A stretch of DNA of 64,000 bases from Cucumis sativus (GCF_000004075.3 NC_026660.2:1426001-1490000), one strand, 5' to 3'; numbered from the stretch's first letter, positions 26,154 to 39,375 are shown. Made by a program: numbers and translations. Notes: a model not told the origin generated them from the letters alone.

Positions 26154-29100
26154 TTAGGTAAGGTCATCCTCCTCCAACTCCTTGGCTTTAAGCTTTTCCT
26201 TCACTCTTAACAGCAAAGTTGTCTTCCACGGGTCCTGGTATAGCAATTTGTGCATGTAAGTAAACAACAAAGCATTATTTTTCTAACTTAAAAACACAAG
26301 GAGATTTGATCTTTCTAAAGAAACAATTTCTAGAGCACTCAATCTTCCCATCCTATTAAGTTGGTCTATAGGTTTCCAGAGGCAAAGTCTATCTTATATG
26401 TTTGCCATAGTTGCATACATGCACTCAACTCATCAGATGAAAACACTCTCCAAAACAGAGGCATTTACCACTATACATAAAAGAAAGCACAACTGAGTTT
26501 CCTTTTCCAGCAATTGTAGGACCAAATTCATACCCTACTTCTATATACACACACACACGGCACACACAACAGCTTTCATTGAGAAAGTATGAAAAAATTA
26601 TTTCCCAATCATATTGCAAGTAACAATTATATATATTGGATAATAGCACGTGGAATGGAAACCTTAGACTAGGTGAAGTTTTCAACGTGAGGATTTCTCG
26701 GTACTTTCAATTTCTATCAACCAAATTGGATATCTTTAGAATTTATAGCGCAACATAACTTCACAAATACAGAAAGAATTACCAGAGGGGTCATGCTATC
26801 AAACTCCTTAACCACGTCAGTAAACTTTGCAACGTCTTCTTCATCGATTGAACTAGCAATATCCTGACAGATGAAGTACTTGTTCAGCTCAAGAGAGCAC
26901 AATTTTGATTAACAATGTTAAAAAAATTCGAAAAAAAAACCCAAAAAGAACAGCAATAGGGAAATGCAGGATGCATTAGAAAATGTAAAGAAGCATCTAA
27001 TTGAAATCTTGGAAATCTGAGGGCAACCACACATGCAAGAATGAAATAAAAATCCATGTGGAAAAGTCCAAGTAGCTGAACTAGACATCAAACTAAATGA
27101 AAAGAGATGGATGATAGTTATCTGCTTCAATCAGGTAATTTATGTCACGGTGCATATAGACAAGAATCAAGCAATAAAACAAAGCGTCAATAAAAGATCA
27201 AAACAACTTACAGCTAAAAGTCTATATTCACGTGTGCCAGAAAAAGTTGGATCTAACTCCTGTAAAACAACATATAGAACACTTGAATAAGACAGTAGCA
27301 ATAAGGTACATGCAATTCATTCTCTTATTGACCGTTTCCAAACCATCAAGATTGAAGGCTGAGAATTGAACCTGATATTCCTCCAATGCTTTGGTGATGG
27401 CTACAATATCACCTTTGCAGAGTTGACATAAGCCAGCATTAAGAAGATGTCCTTTGACTCCATATTTTAGCAAGTTATTTTTCAGTGAATGCCGAGCAAT
27501 CTCTTCATATATTTTAATTGCCTTATCGTACCTAAGAAAAATTCACAATTCATTACCTATCACCTTATGAATAGAATAGAAGCCACATCATGGTCAGAGA
27601 CTTCATGTGCGCTATTGAAGCATAGAATTCAGATGTAAATTTCCTTCGTGCACAGAATTTCTGTTTACATTTGTTAGGTAATTGATAATATATTGTAATT
27701 TGAGAAAACTGATAGTACAAGTACAACCGGAGACCAAATGAGTTGCAAAAAAGCACTCCAATTTGGTTAATGGATATATACACAATAAAAAGAAAACCCT
27801 CCTATGGTGTTGTGTTCATAACGAAACATAAGCAAAATATTTTTTTATATCCTTTTTGTTTACTACGGCATCAACTTATATGTGGATCACATGATTCTCC
27901 AGACAAACAAAATAACAAAATCTACGAGATTAAGGGGAAAATTGAAATTCAAAACCAAATACACCATTAAGACCAAAATACACATGAATCCTTATAATTC
28001 ATTCTCTAGCAATGGAAAAAAAGAATATTAAAAATATGACTTTTTAGTACTTTGTTTTAAAGTATTAAATCTTATTCTTATATACTTGAATTGATAAAAG
28101 ATCTATTTCCCACTAAAATACAGAGATTACTGAGAAACACTAAGTACATTGGGTATATAGATCTCTTGTTGACAAATATGAATGTCTATATTCATAGCCA
28201 CTTAAATCGTTGTCAAAAGGATGAAAGTATTGTCGAGAACTTAGCGAGTCCATGACAACTCAACGGTAATATATTAGAAGTGTACATAAATAGTACAATT
28301 AGAAATGCTTACTCTTCTAATTGAGCAGCAAACTGTGCCACTTTCTGCTTGCACTGGTTCGCAGATGTTGTTACTTCCTCATTTTGGAAAAAGTCAGCAG
28401 CTTTCTCATAGTAACTCATAGAAATTTCAATGTTCTGCTCAGACTCATATAGTTCAGCAATTTCCTACATCATTAAAGAAAATTACAAGTTTACAACTTA
28501 CAACCCCTTGCAGCCAAAGTAGAAACAGAAGCAAAAGAAAAAGAACCTAGTAAAAGAAAGCCAAAGGCATTCTTTAGTAATTAGTTTATAAACGATCCTG
28601 CCAAACTAAAGAGCTGAGTTTTGAGTATCTTAAGCATGCACCTTCAAATATCTTGCAGCCATACTGAGCCTTCCAATATCACAAAATAGATTTACTGCCA
28701 CCTCCATGCTTGAAATGGCCTCTACAATACGACAAATAAAATATAGCTTCAACAGATTTCTTTACTTAATAGGGTTCAATGTAACAACAAAAAAAGGAAT
28801 ACCATGGGTTATATAATGATTTAAATCTTAAGATAAATTACCTTTTTAGTCCCTAAGGTTTGGGGAATATGTCAATTTGAACCCAGGTTTCAAAATTCAA
28901 CAACCAAGTCCACTAGGTTTAAGAAACAGTTTTGTTTAGTCTTTCCCTAAACAGAAACCATTAATTATTAAATGAAGGGCTGGTGTGACACTTTATAATG
29001 ATAAAATAATAAATTTAAAACAACAATAATAATATTTTGATTAAAAAATAAATAAGAATTAAAATAAAGGGAAGAAAAAAACATCTCTTCTCCATCTTCC

Positions 29101-32100
29101 CTTTCCTCTTCCCTTCCCTCTCTCCTTTAGCAAATGCCACCATTATGCCCCACTCAATCCCTTTCATTTACCCTTATTCACCTATCCAACCTGTGTCACA
29201 CTCCCTTCTCTTCCCTCATATTTGAGGTCAACTCTGACACCAGCACCAATGACCACCATCACAGCTGTCTCTTTTCCTCCATCTTCCTCTCTTCTTCTTT
29301 ATCTTTTTCTTTTCTTCTTTTTTTGTTTTAAATCTGTATTAAACCCAAATCCATTTTTTTAAAAAAAAGTTCAAATCTTAAAAGAATAAGAAGTGGGTGG
29401 GGTAAGGGTGTCTTTTGAAGAGGAAGGAGAAAAAGGGGGTGAGGTGAGGATCAGTTTTGAAGAAGATCAAGGAAGGGTGAAAGAAGACTCCAAATGCTAA
29501 CGAAGAGATAACTCAGAACCCCAAGTAGTAAATTCCTAAGCAACGTAGGAAATAGCCTGCTTAAAGACCCACTATACCATCTATCTCCAAAATAGCAAGC
29601 ACAATCTCCCAATGCCTTCATTTTCGCCAGAAACTCGAGAATCCCTCTAGACAAAGGGAAAAAAAACCTCCCTTCTTGGATAAGAAACTAAGGGAAAGGA
29701 GACGGTGGCTCCAGAGGAGGGATGAAGGTGAGAGAGAGCTGAGGTAAGAGAATAAGAAAGCAAGGTCGAGAGGTGAAAACTTTTTCTTGTTTTTTAATAA
29801 GAAAAGATTATCGCAGTTTTTTATTTCTTAAGTGCCACAGGCCCACATCAAACCTCAATTAAATAATTAACGGTTAACGTTAAGTGAGGAACTAAATAGA
29901 ATTATTTCTTAAACCCGGGGAACTTGATTGTCGAATATTGAAACCTATGGACCAAATTAACACAGTCCTCAAACCTCAAAGACCAAATAAGTAATTTACC
30001 CTAAATTATAAACAAACTAAGCTGAAACAAAAATATATATGGATTTACATTGACAGAGAAAAAATGTGGAGAACATGAAAGTTGTTTCATAAGTCCTCTT
30101 GAGTTGACAATTTATATTAACACAGAGAATTAATGTCTGGTAAAAAATATAAAAAGAAAATAAGACAATTTTCATAAGATTATCACTCCGTAAACAAGAA
30201 TCTTCAGACAGAAAAAGAAAACTAATAAAATCCAATCCTAGCAAACCATTTAACTGTGGATACACTGTCATATTAGTTTTCTATTCACTGTGGTTCTCTA
30301 TTCATGTTCTACTAAATTGATTTTTCAACAAAGGAGGTCCAATTCCAACAGGACATAAAATTGGTGTTAAAAAACCTCACGAGTCATCACAATCTTTTTC
30401 ATTTAAAAAGAGCAAACAAAATAATGAAGAAAGCAGGGAGCACTAGAAAAAACATACAACCTAAAGGTAAGTGGTCACATAATTGATAGTGCAAGTGTAC
30501 AAAAGTTCAAGAGGGATTTTGGGTAAACTAATTAACCCCCTTCTACAAGTAATAGAAATGTGAATTTTGTTATTAAGTATTTGAGAAGAGGAAATATTGA
30601 ATTGCCATTGATAAAGTTCTGCATATGAATGGTCCTATGAACTGTTTAAGACGAGGAATCATACCACCACAGCTTACCAAAGTGAACTATTGAGCAAGAT
30701 CAGCATACATCAAATTTTAAGTGATATTGGATTTGAGAGGGTGCACGATATGAAAGAAATGTATGTCTCTCATTTACGTGCAAACCCATATCAAGGGCAA
30801 AGCAGAAATTGTGACTTTAATATAACAAAGGCAACACGTGAACAAAGATAAATTGTTAGGATTCCCACATTTGTAAAGTTATCTAGTAGAAATATAAGGA
30901 ATAAAAATACAAGTTTATCAATGCCATGACATGGAATAATCAAGAGATATTAAAAAATTAGACTTACCCTTAATAGACGTCTTCTTATAGGCATTGGCAG
31001 CATCAACTGATGCTTGAGCAGCTTCATGCTTACTTTCCACCTACAAAAAAAGGATTTTAAAAATATGACGAGAAGCTAAGACATGAGGAATAGGCACTGT
31101 CAGACACTTGAGCATATACCTTCAAATAGCAACTCGCCAACTTTGTGTATACTGACCCAGCTTTATCCCCTAAAACACAGCATGCGTAGAGATTAAGGCC
31201 ACATAACAGGTTTCATAGTGAGAAGAGGTAAAGTAACTGTGAATGATAACAAAATCATTAGACTACAAAATTAGGAGACCGTGACTGTTGTGGGATTCTA
31301 ATGTGTAGGCAAAATGGACTGGTTCTCTAAGATGTTTAAAGTACCTAACAAATGCCATTTCTGGTTTTGACAGAATTGAATAAAAGCAAAATCTGTATAG
31401 GACTTTGAGATTAGGAATATATATGTCCTCCACTGAGTCAAAAGGAAAATCCTTTTAAAGATTAAGAAAAATCCAAAAAACAGAGTGCATAAGATTGAAT
31501 TTATCAATGTCAACATCCCATCATCATCCATGTGAAGTCTTAAACAATCATATGATGAATAATTTCCCTTCATTTTTTTCACCTATATTTAAAGCTATGT
31601 CCTTCACACATTAGATGGCTAAAGCATTTACGAACTTCTGCAGATAGATTGAATTTGGGTATCCGGATAACTAACTCATCCAGACCTTTTTATACAGTAT
31701 CCATCTATCATTTCTAGATAACCGTTCATATTTTCTATCTGGATAGGCAGTTGCATCCATAAACCGACCATAAATAAGTGCATTTATTGCCAGAAAAGTA
31801 TCATAAACAAATAAATTCAAATTCCAGAAAAGGAAAATTTGTAGGTCAAATTCCAACCAAGAACCAACAAGCAGCTCCCTGTTTGATGAACGATGAATTC
31901 CCTTTAATTTTAAGCAACAGACAATAAGTTTCTACCCAAATCAATGCATGGGGGCATGAAAAACGGAATCAATCGAATCATACAAAGATCTAAAAAAAGA
32001 AGAAGAAAGCAGTAGCGGAGAAATTTACATGCTTTAGCAAGCTTGTAGCAATTAGCAGCTTTGTCGAAGAGATCAGCGGCATCTTCGTACTTGGAACTGA

Positions 32101-32173
32101 ACAATCCCCAGCCATTAAGCTTCTTCTCCGCTTTGTTCTCGAAATCCTGTGCCTTGGCAAGTTGATCGGCCAT
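26154..32173 (-). CDS. ASNAP: Alpha-soluble NSF attachment protein (alpha-SNAP), nine exons
   Basis: Alpha-SNAP binds assembled SNARE bundles and recruits NSF to take them apart after membrane fusion in the cytosol. Nine exons with GT-AG introns give 289 codons plus stop, the usual family length: 32173-32029, 31169-31120, 31040-30968, 28721-28642, 28464-28313, 27531-27372, 27259-27212, 26863-26783 and 26234-26154. All phases agree. Diagnostic stretches are [20 protein letters not shown] in exon 1, [14 protein letters not shown] in exon 2, the block from [14 protein letters not shown] into [25 protein letters not shown] in exon 8, and the C-terminal [20 protein letters not shown] that stimulates NSF. 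The fold is a TPR-like helical stack. Intron 3 is swollen by a transposon. A TATAAAT box lies at 32236-32242. This matches Arabidopsis ASNAP2-type proteins (At3g56190, from memory). No defects seen. Confidence 0.96.
28830..30003. mobile_element. Non-autonomous element with long terminal inverted repeats in alpha-SNAP intron 3
   Basis: The left end (about 28833-28996) and the reverse complement of the right end (about 29830-30003) align over roughly 165 bp. Shared phrases include GTAAATTAC/ATAAATTAC, TTTRGTCYYTRAGGTTTG, CAATTTG, GGTTTCAA, GGTTTAAGAAA and TTTAGT. By eye they are roughly three-quarters identical. The ~830-bp interior is pyrimidine-rich then purine-rich, with no transposase. Long TIRs starting near RGRTAAATTAC recall Mutator-like or foldback elements. 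I could not find a clear target-site duplication. Confidence 0.7.
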
Positions 32174-32235
32174 TTTTCAACAGTATCGTCGAATTTGGTT
32201 TAAGTTTGAAGAATCGAGCAAGGAATATGGTCAGA

Positions 32236-32242
32236 ATTTATA
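32236..32242 (-). promoter_or_regulatory. TATA box of the alpha-SNAP gene
   Basis: TATAAAT on the minus strand, about 65 bp upstream of the ATG at 32173. This leaves a short leader of roughly 30-40 nt. Confidence 0.5.
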
Positions 32243-32432
32243 GGCTTGTTTGGTGTTGAAAGTAAAAGGGTATTTATGTAAAGTACTATACCCTAGTCAT
32301 TCCATTTTGCCTATTAATTCTACCATTTTTTGTATTTCGTTTTATAAGAAAATAATATGATAAGTCTTCTTATTAGGATTTCCACATTTATATGTGTGTG
32401 TGTGTATTTTTTTTTTTTCATCTCTTTCAATA

Positions 32433-34200
32433 TAGTATCAGAGTCAAGTGACGATGTCTAAAAAAACACTCTTGATGGAACCCAACTAGAGGAGCAACCA
32501 ATGAAGGATTTGACCACCTCGAAACGATAGCCACTATCACCACCGATGAAATTGCTGCTAACGTGGACCTGTCTACTTCAGATCACGTCGATCGATGTGA
32601 TTCCCCAGCCCCATGGATGGTCAAGTGGTTTCTTTTCCTAGTAGCATGCGTCGAACAACCTTTTTCCCCAACCATTGACAATCTACATGCCACTTAGCTC
32701 TACCTCTGTTTTCGCCTACCACCTTGTCGCAAAGCCTAGTCCATCCCTTGCACCATTCGAGCCAAGATGTCTTTCACCACTACACCTTATCAAAAAACAT
32801 ATCCAATTGTCATCTGAGTGTTAGTAATCTCTATGTCTAATCACTACACCTTATCAAAAAACCTATCCAATTGTCATCTGGGTGTTAGTAATCTCTATGT
32901 CTAGTCAAACTCTTAAATTGGTGATTGATCAACTCAATCCAAACCAAATGTGCAAAACTTTTCTTAGGGTGCCACTCAACAACAATTGACCATGTTTCGA
33001 CAGCAAATCGCATTTTTAGGAGCTTCTACCCACACGCCTGGTTCTATCATTCTGATAATCTACATGTCACGATAATGTTGTTTCCTAACTTGTCTTCTAC
33101 TTACGTGTCTAGTTATGTGGCACATACTACAACCGTCTTTACTGGGGAGAAGCTAAATAGCGAAAACTACTTCTTGTGGTCTCATTTCATTAAAATGATC
33201 CTTGAGGGACGCCACAAATTTGGCTTTCTGACAAGAAAGATATCTCGCCCTCTACCAAATAAACTCTAGGAACATTTCTAGAAAGGGGAGGATTCTCTCA
33301 TTCGGGCCATGTTAATCAACTGTATGGAGCCACATATTGGTAAGTCTTTGTTATATGATGTGACCATTAAGAATATATGGGACACAACTCAGAAGTTGTA
33401 TTTGAAGCGTCAAAATGCCTCTCGTCTCTACGTCTCTACATGGAGAAAAAAATTCTATGAATGCAAGCAGGGGACTATGGATTTAACATCCTATTTTAAT
33501 AAACTTTCTCTCATTTGGAAATAAAATGAATCTATGTAGAGAGATTGTCTAGAGCTATCCTAGTGATGGCATAAAACGCTCAAGACTTAAAGAAGTTGAC
33601 CGAATATATGACTTCTTTTCTATGGCCTCAACTCCAAGTTTGATGTAGTTTATGATTGTATATTAGGTCATAAATTTATTTCCTTTTTTATAGAGGTCTA
33701 TTATGAATTCTAGCTTGAAGAGGACTGTACGAGTGTTATGAATATTCTAACCACTTCTGCCATTGATTTTTTTGCCTTTAGTCGAGGTCCTTTACTCATG
33801 ATAGTAAAAAGCGCAGCACAAAACTTGTCCCTATATGTGAGCATTGCATTAGAAACAGTGGCACATCAAAGAACAATGTTGGACTTAATTACATAAACGT
33901 CCCCCATAAGGTAAGAAACATCCTCTAATCGAAAAACAAAGTTCATGGTGAGCATATGTGAGTAAATTTGCTAGAACCTCTCAAATATCTGGCCTTACAA
34001 GAAACCATAATGATTTTAGTATGTCCACACTATGAGCTATTACTCAATCAGGTATGCCTCAGGGTTGATGGGAAGAATCCTTAGATTCAAGATTCTGGTG
34101 CTACAGATCATTAGACAGGTTCTTCTCTGGATTTTTTTTCTTATGTTCCTTGTGCCATATGGTTTCTTGGTCCTAATTGCTGGGAAAGGGAAAACTTTCC
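32433..34200 (+). mobile_element. Decayed Ty1/copia retrotransposon relic (PBS, gag, zinc knuckle, protease)
   Basis: A near-consensus initiator-Met-tRNA primer-binding site (TAGTATCAGAGTC, 32433-32445) precedes broken gag frames. Gag is recognisable at 33140-33240 (GEKLNSENYFLWSHFIKMIL) and 33300-33523 (INCMEPHIGKSLLYDV, DIWDT-like NIWDTTQKLY, YECKQGTMDLTSYFNKLSL). More gag follows near 33620-33740 (GLNSKFDVVYD, LEEDCTSVM). A degenerate CCHC knuckle begins CEHC near 33837. At 34090-34105 the aspartic-protease motif DSGATDH is followed by a stop. Stops and frameshifts occur throughout, and integrase, reverse transcriptase and RNase H are absent. I could not delimit LTRs. Confidence 0.8.
32778..32905. 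repeat. Two-copy 64-bp tandem duplication inside the copia relic
   Basis: Units at 32778-32841 and 32842-32905 both begin CACTACACCTTATCAAAAAA. I count three substitutions between them. It lies between the primer-binding site and the first recognisable gag segment. Confidence 0.8.
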
Positions 34201-35562
34201 CTTTTTAAAGACAACCTCTATCAGAATTTATATCCTAAAGCTCGTAGTTTGTAATTTAAAATCATATTTTATTCAATAAAGTTGTTATTGAGGAATTATT
34301 AGTGAAATTGACTACTATAATCTTGAATTCAATAAACTAAGGCTCCAAGGTTGTCTTGAGTAAACTTGAACTTTATGTAAAGACATGAACATGGATCAAG
34401 TTCAAATATATAGCCTAAATTGTTTATAGTATATGAATAAAGTTATGCGCTTTATTCTGGAGACATTAGGGATATGTGACTCGTTTTGTAGTTAGTGCAA
34501 ACGATATGATTCCAAATCGTTCATGTAGAGAATTGAAAGTAAGACATCCTATGTAAATAGTTTACATAAGAATGGAACCATGAAATAATCTCCTTTTACG
34601 TTATGACATCATTTATTATATAAGACTGACTATTTCATTTATTGATTATCTAGGTAACTTAATCTTAATCTTGAGCTAACTATGAACTTCCGTTCATATG
34701 AAATTATGCTTAGACCTGTATAGGTGAGGGAAAATATGTGTGTAACTTTTATTTTAATTTTTTAAACATGTTTATTAAATTATTAATATAATAAAAATCT
34801 TCAATTTTAATATATAATATTAGTATTTTTTTAATGATTTGTGGTGGTGATCAATTTTTAACTATTTTTTAGAAAAACCCAAATTCAAAACCGACCATTC
34901 ACCTTAGGTTCAACTAGATAAACACCTGTTTTTTTGGTAATTTACCCTCAATTTTTGGAAGGTAAAATTTATCTACACTCTAATTGAAATGATTGTTTTT
35001 AATTGGGCAAAGAAAACAGGTTTGAAGTTTAAAAGGGAAATGGTTAGAAATGACGTCTAATAGTTTTTGTTTTGTAAAACTAGCACTGTTTATTAAAGAT
35101 GGTTGGAATATCTTTTTTTCCGCTCATCTTGGTAAGATAAACCACCTACATTTTTCTAAAATATTAAATCTTTTCAAGATGTATAGATTGTTTTGGTGCA
35201 TTTGGCTAAGTATTAAACTGACAACAATTTTTTTAACATTTTCAGATGTTAACTAATTTTTTTTTATAGGAAAGAAAATTTGAATTTTGAGTTTTATGTC
35301 AATTTTCCAAATTTGACTATAACTAAATTTACAACTACCATTAAAAAAATAAATAAATGGAGAAAAAGTTAGTTTCAGCGGAGGAAAGTTAGTAAACGTC
35401 GTTTCCGAGTGATTTTGAAGTTTAAACCGAATTTTAGTGGGAAATGGATGGGGATATCTCCGAGAGATGAACTTCAAACCATAAAGAACCACTAATTTCA
35501 AGGCGGAACTGTAAGCATTTCCAGTAACGGGGCTACTTTGTAAAGCTTCTCCATAAACTATT
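34200..35562. other. Non-coding region upstream of the PPR gene
   Basis: No supportable gene. The part from about 34200 to 34740 follows the copia relic and has the less A+T-biased look of repeat DNA, but I cannot name its family. From 34740 to 35560 it is A+T-rich and must include the PPR promoter. Confidence 0.5.
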
Positions 35563-37950
35563 ATGAGTTTCTCCATCAATTTTCCCGTCTCTCCACCTGT
35601 TCAATCCATTGTCTTCTCTTCACGAACACCCAATTACCAGGCCAGTCTCTCATTCCCTCAAACCAATTTCTCTTTTTCTTCTTCTTTTTCTTCCAGAATT
35701 GGAATTTACTTTCGTAATGCTTGAATTTTTTGGCAGATAAGGAATTCAGCTTTAACAATAACGCATTCTGCTATCCAGAAACCGTTTGCAACCTCCGGTA
35801 TCAAAACTCCCAATTCGGTTAAAGTTGATAAAACTGATTCCCATCTTCAAATTCAGCCGCTTGTTGATCTTCTGCGTGACTGTGTCGATGCTAGGTTTCT
35901 GAAACAAGCCAAAACTGTTCATGGGTTTTTGTTAAAATCAAAATTTTCCAACCACCATTCTCTGGTCTTGCTTAATCATGTTGCTCATGCCTATTCGAAA
36001 TGCTCCGATATCGATGCTGCCTGTAGACTGTTTGATCAAATGTCCCAGAGAAATACATTTTCGTGGACTGTCTTGATTGCTGGATTGGCTGAGAATGGTT
36101 TGTTCCTTGATGGGTTTGAGTTCTTCTGTGAAATGCAGAGTCAGGGAATTTTCCCTGATCAGTTTGCTTATTCCGGTATATTACAGATATGTATTGGCCT
36201 GGATTCCATTGAATTGGGAAACATGGTGCATGCCCAGATTGTTATTAGAGGCTTTACATCTCATACTTTTGTGTCTACTGCTCTTCTTAATATGTATGCG
36301 AAGTTACAAGAGATTGAGGATTCATACAAGGTGTTTAACACCATGACTGAAGTTAATGTAGTCTCATGGAATGCTATGATCACGGGGTTCACATCAAACG
36401 ATCTTTACTTAGATGCTTTTGATCTTTTTCTCAGAATGATGGGGGAAGGAGTAACACCCGATGCACAAACGTTTATCGGTGTTGCAAAAGCTATCGGTAT
36501 GTTGAGAGATGTCAACAAGGCAAAAGAAGTTAGCGGCTATGCTTTGGAGTTGGGTGTGGACTCTAATACTCTTGTGGGAACTGCCCTTATTGATATGAAT
36601 TCTAAATGTGGATCTTTGCAAGAGGCAAGATCTATCTTTAACTCACATTTCATAACTTGTCGGTTTAATGCACCATGGAATGCAATGATTTCGGGGTATT
36701 TACGGAGTGGGTTTAATGAAAAGGCCTTGGAATTGTTTGCTAAAATGTGTCAAAATGACATATATTTGGACCATTACACTTACTGTAGTGTATTTAATGC
36801 TATAGCTGCTTTGAAGTGTTTGTCGTTGGGAAAGAAGGTTCATGCCAGGGCTATAAAATCAGGATTGGAAGTGAATTATGTAAGTATCTCGAATGCAGTG
36901 GCTAATGCGTATGCTAAATGTGGATCACTGGAGGATGTAAGGAAGGTCTTTAACAGGATGGAAGATAGAGATTTGATATCTTGGACTAGCCTAGTGACTG
37001 CTTACTCTCAATGTTCTGAATGGGATAAGGCAATAGAGATCTTCTCAAATATGAGAGCAGAAGGTATTGCACCCAATCAGTTCACCTTTTCTAGCGTGCT
37101 TGTTTCGTGTGCTAACCTTTGCTTACTTGAGTACGGTCAGCAAGTCCACGGGATCATTTGCAAGGTTGGCTTGGATATGGACAAATGCATAGAAAGTGCG
37201 CTGGTTGACATGTATGCCAAATGTGGTTGTTTGGGTGATGCGAAGAAGGTTTTCAATAGAATCTCTAATGCTGATACAGTGTCGTGGACTGCAATAATAG
37301 CTGGCCATGCTCAACACGGTATTGTCGATGATGCCCTTCAACTCTTTAGAAGGATGGTGCAGTTAGGCGTGGAGCCCAATGCTGTTACTTTTTTGTGTGT
37401 TCTATTTGCATGTAGCCACGGTGGTCTGGTAGAAGAAGGCCTACAGTACTTCAAGCTAATGAAGAAAACTTATGGTTTGGTGCCAGAGATGGAACATTAT
37501 GCCTGTATCGTGGATCTCTTAAGTCGTGTGGGTCATCTAAATGATGCAATGGAATTTATTAGTAGGATGCCTGTAGAGCCCAATGAAATGGTTTGGCAGA
37601 CCTTGTTGGGGGCTTGCAGGGTCCATGGTAATGTTGAATTGGGAGAGCTTGCTGCTCAGAAGATACTTTCTTTCAAAGCAGAAAACTCTGCCACTTATGT
37701 TCTTTTATCCAACACCTATATCGAATCAGGGAGTTACAAAGATGGACTTAGTTTGCGGCATTTGATGAAAGAGCAGGGGGTAAAAAAGGAACCCGGATGT
37801 AGTTGGATCTCTGTGAATGGTACATTGCACAAGTTTTATGCAGGTGATCAACAACATCCAGAAAAAGATAAAATTTATGCAAAGCTAGAAGAGTTGAAGT
37901 TGAAACTCATTTCTTTGGATGATGTACCAGATTTGAGTTATGAGCTGTAA
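35563..37950 (+). CDS. PLS-class pentatricopeptide repeat protein (E/E+ type), TGA in frame near the 5' end
   Basis: PPR proteins bind organellar RNA base by base; PLS-class members with E/E+ tails usually serve C-to-U editing in chloroplasts or mitochondria. The frame 35725-37950 is open for 741 codons and has many tandem ~31-36-residue repeats with the usual phrases (LLNMYAKL, VVSWNAMITGF, ALVDMYAKCGCLGDAKKVF). An E motif (MEHYACIVDLLSRVGHLNDA) and an E+ end (EPGCSWISVNG, FYAGDQQHPE) follow. There is no DYW domain, so a deaminase would be needed in trans. No ATG precedes the repeats in this open stretch. An ATG at 35563 is in the same frame and opens a 53-residue Ser/Phe/Arg-rich, targeting-peptide-like leader, but TGA at 35722-35724 separates it from the rest. 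Translated sequence after the TGA is PPR-like from about 35850. A nonsense allele, an unrecognised small intron or another start are possible. Target RNA unknown. Confidence 0.8.
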
Positions 37951-39138
37951 GATGTGGACCTTGGTTAAGTTATACGGATATGGGTGGAAAACCCGGTCCC
38001 TTCAACCAAGTCTCTATGGAGGAGAAAAAAAAAACATCAGCCAAAGATAACAAATTAAACAGTGAAAGGCAAATTGGTGCTTAAGAACTAAATTTGGGGG
38101 TAAAGGATATGGGACTTACAGATATGATTGTCTGCATTATTCATCTCCTGCAGGTTCTGAAATATGTATGATGATGTACTGCATTAGATAAGGAAGAATA
38201 ACGATTCAAGTTAGGGAAATGATAAAAAGCGCCACGGTACATGCTTGGTTCTGTGAAGATCTCTTACTTTTTGACAATATGATTGCCTTATTGGGTGAAG
38301 GCTATCCGAAGTTTGACCTCTTCTATAGTAATGCATTGTTATGGTGTGCTAATATGGAATCATAGTGCCTTTCTGCTTATGATTTTTACTGGGGTCTACT
38401 GAACTTGTCATGTTCGAAGTAGTAAAATTTATCATTTCATTACATGAAAATAAGTTTTGGAGAGAAATTTCTCAAATTCATCCAGCAGAGGAAATGAAGA
38501 TATTTCCCTTTTCTCTCTCCCTCTGATTTATTTTTGTTTTAACTCTCTAAATTTGTCTTTTATCCTTTCTTTTTTTCCTTGGAAACGTGGCCTAGTTGTT
38601 TTATTTCCTGAATTCTATTTATCATGCCAAGAATCTGTTTACTATTTCTCCCGTGAATTAGCTGAAATGAGTTTACTGTTTATATTTATATTATTGCATT
38701 TTCCATTTTTACCATAAGAGGAATTAGATTGCTTTTGAATTATTTATTTCAGCTGCAGTGAAGTGCTAACTGAAATAAAATACTTTTGACATGATCTCTC
38801 ATAATCATAACTAATCAGTATGCTTCTTCTTCCCCACCAATAAACTCACTAACTTCTTGGGGTGTAATAAGATTGATCTATTATGCATTGAAATGAAACC
38901 ACCACTTCATGAGTTGCTTCTTTTCTCAGGCAGACAGGTAAAAAAACTACTCTACTACAAAAAAAACAGTGTCTATTCTTAGATAATGCATTTAGTGAGT
39001 TAATCCTTATAATCTTTACCTTTAGAAAGCATCACAAATGAAACTTAGGTGAATCAACCTCACTTGTATGACTTTGATACAATCTAATGTGTAATTTTAC
39101 TGACTTAAACTGTTGTTGTTGGAGTAGGGAAAGGAAAG

Positions 39139-39375
39139 TTATAATGCGAGAAATGAAGGGTTGGATGGTGAAGTTATGAAGCAAAGAGGAAGAAGAAAGG
39201 CTCCTGGTTTAGAGGAGGAGGAGAAATGAATTGCATGGGGGAGAGGGCAAAAAATATGTGCCTTCCAGAGACTATCCAAAAACCAATAACGAGACACAAC
39301 AGTTGAAAGGCTGTTTTTATGAAATGTCTTGTGGGTATGGCCCTCGCCAGTGTTAGCTTGTTGTTGTTGTGCCAT
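39139..39375 (-). CDS. Hypothetical small ORF, 78 codons
   Basis: This frame starts with a real ATG and has mixed composition: Gln-rich at residues 3-6, a middle part with VVSRYWFLDSLWKAH, and Ser-rich toward the end. A TATAAATCC sequence lies only about 25-30 bp before the ATG on this strand, which is too close for a normal leader. I recognise no family and see no supporting exon structure. It could be chance or a short-protein gene; low confidence. Confidence 0.2.
   Translation of the reverse strand: MAQQQQANTGEGHTHKTFHKNSLSTVVSRYWFLDSLWKAHIFCPLPHAIHFSSSSKPGAFLLPLCFITSPSNPSFLAL

Noticed and set aside
30851..30900. GTTAGGATTCCCACATTTGTAAA resembling a sequence near 32362
   Set aside because: The match covers only about 20 bases, and I could not extend it to paired LTRs of the copia relic.
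34200..34740. Possible 3' part or LTR of the copia relic
   Set aside because: There is no polypurine tract, LTR end or match to the 5' side, so I left it as unclassified repeat-like DNA.
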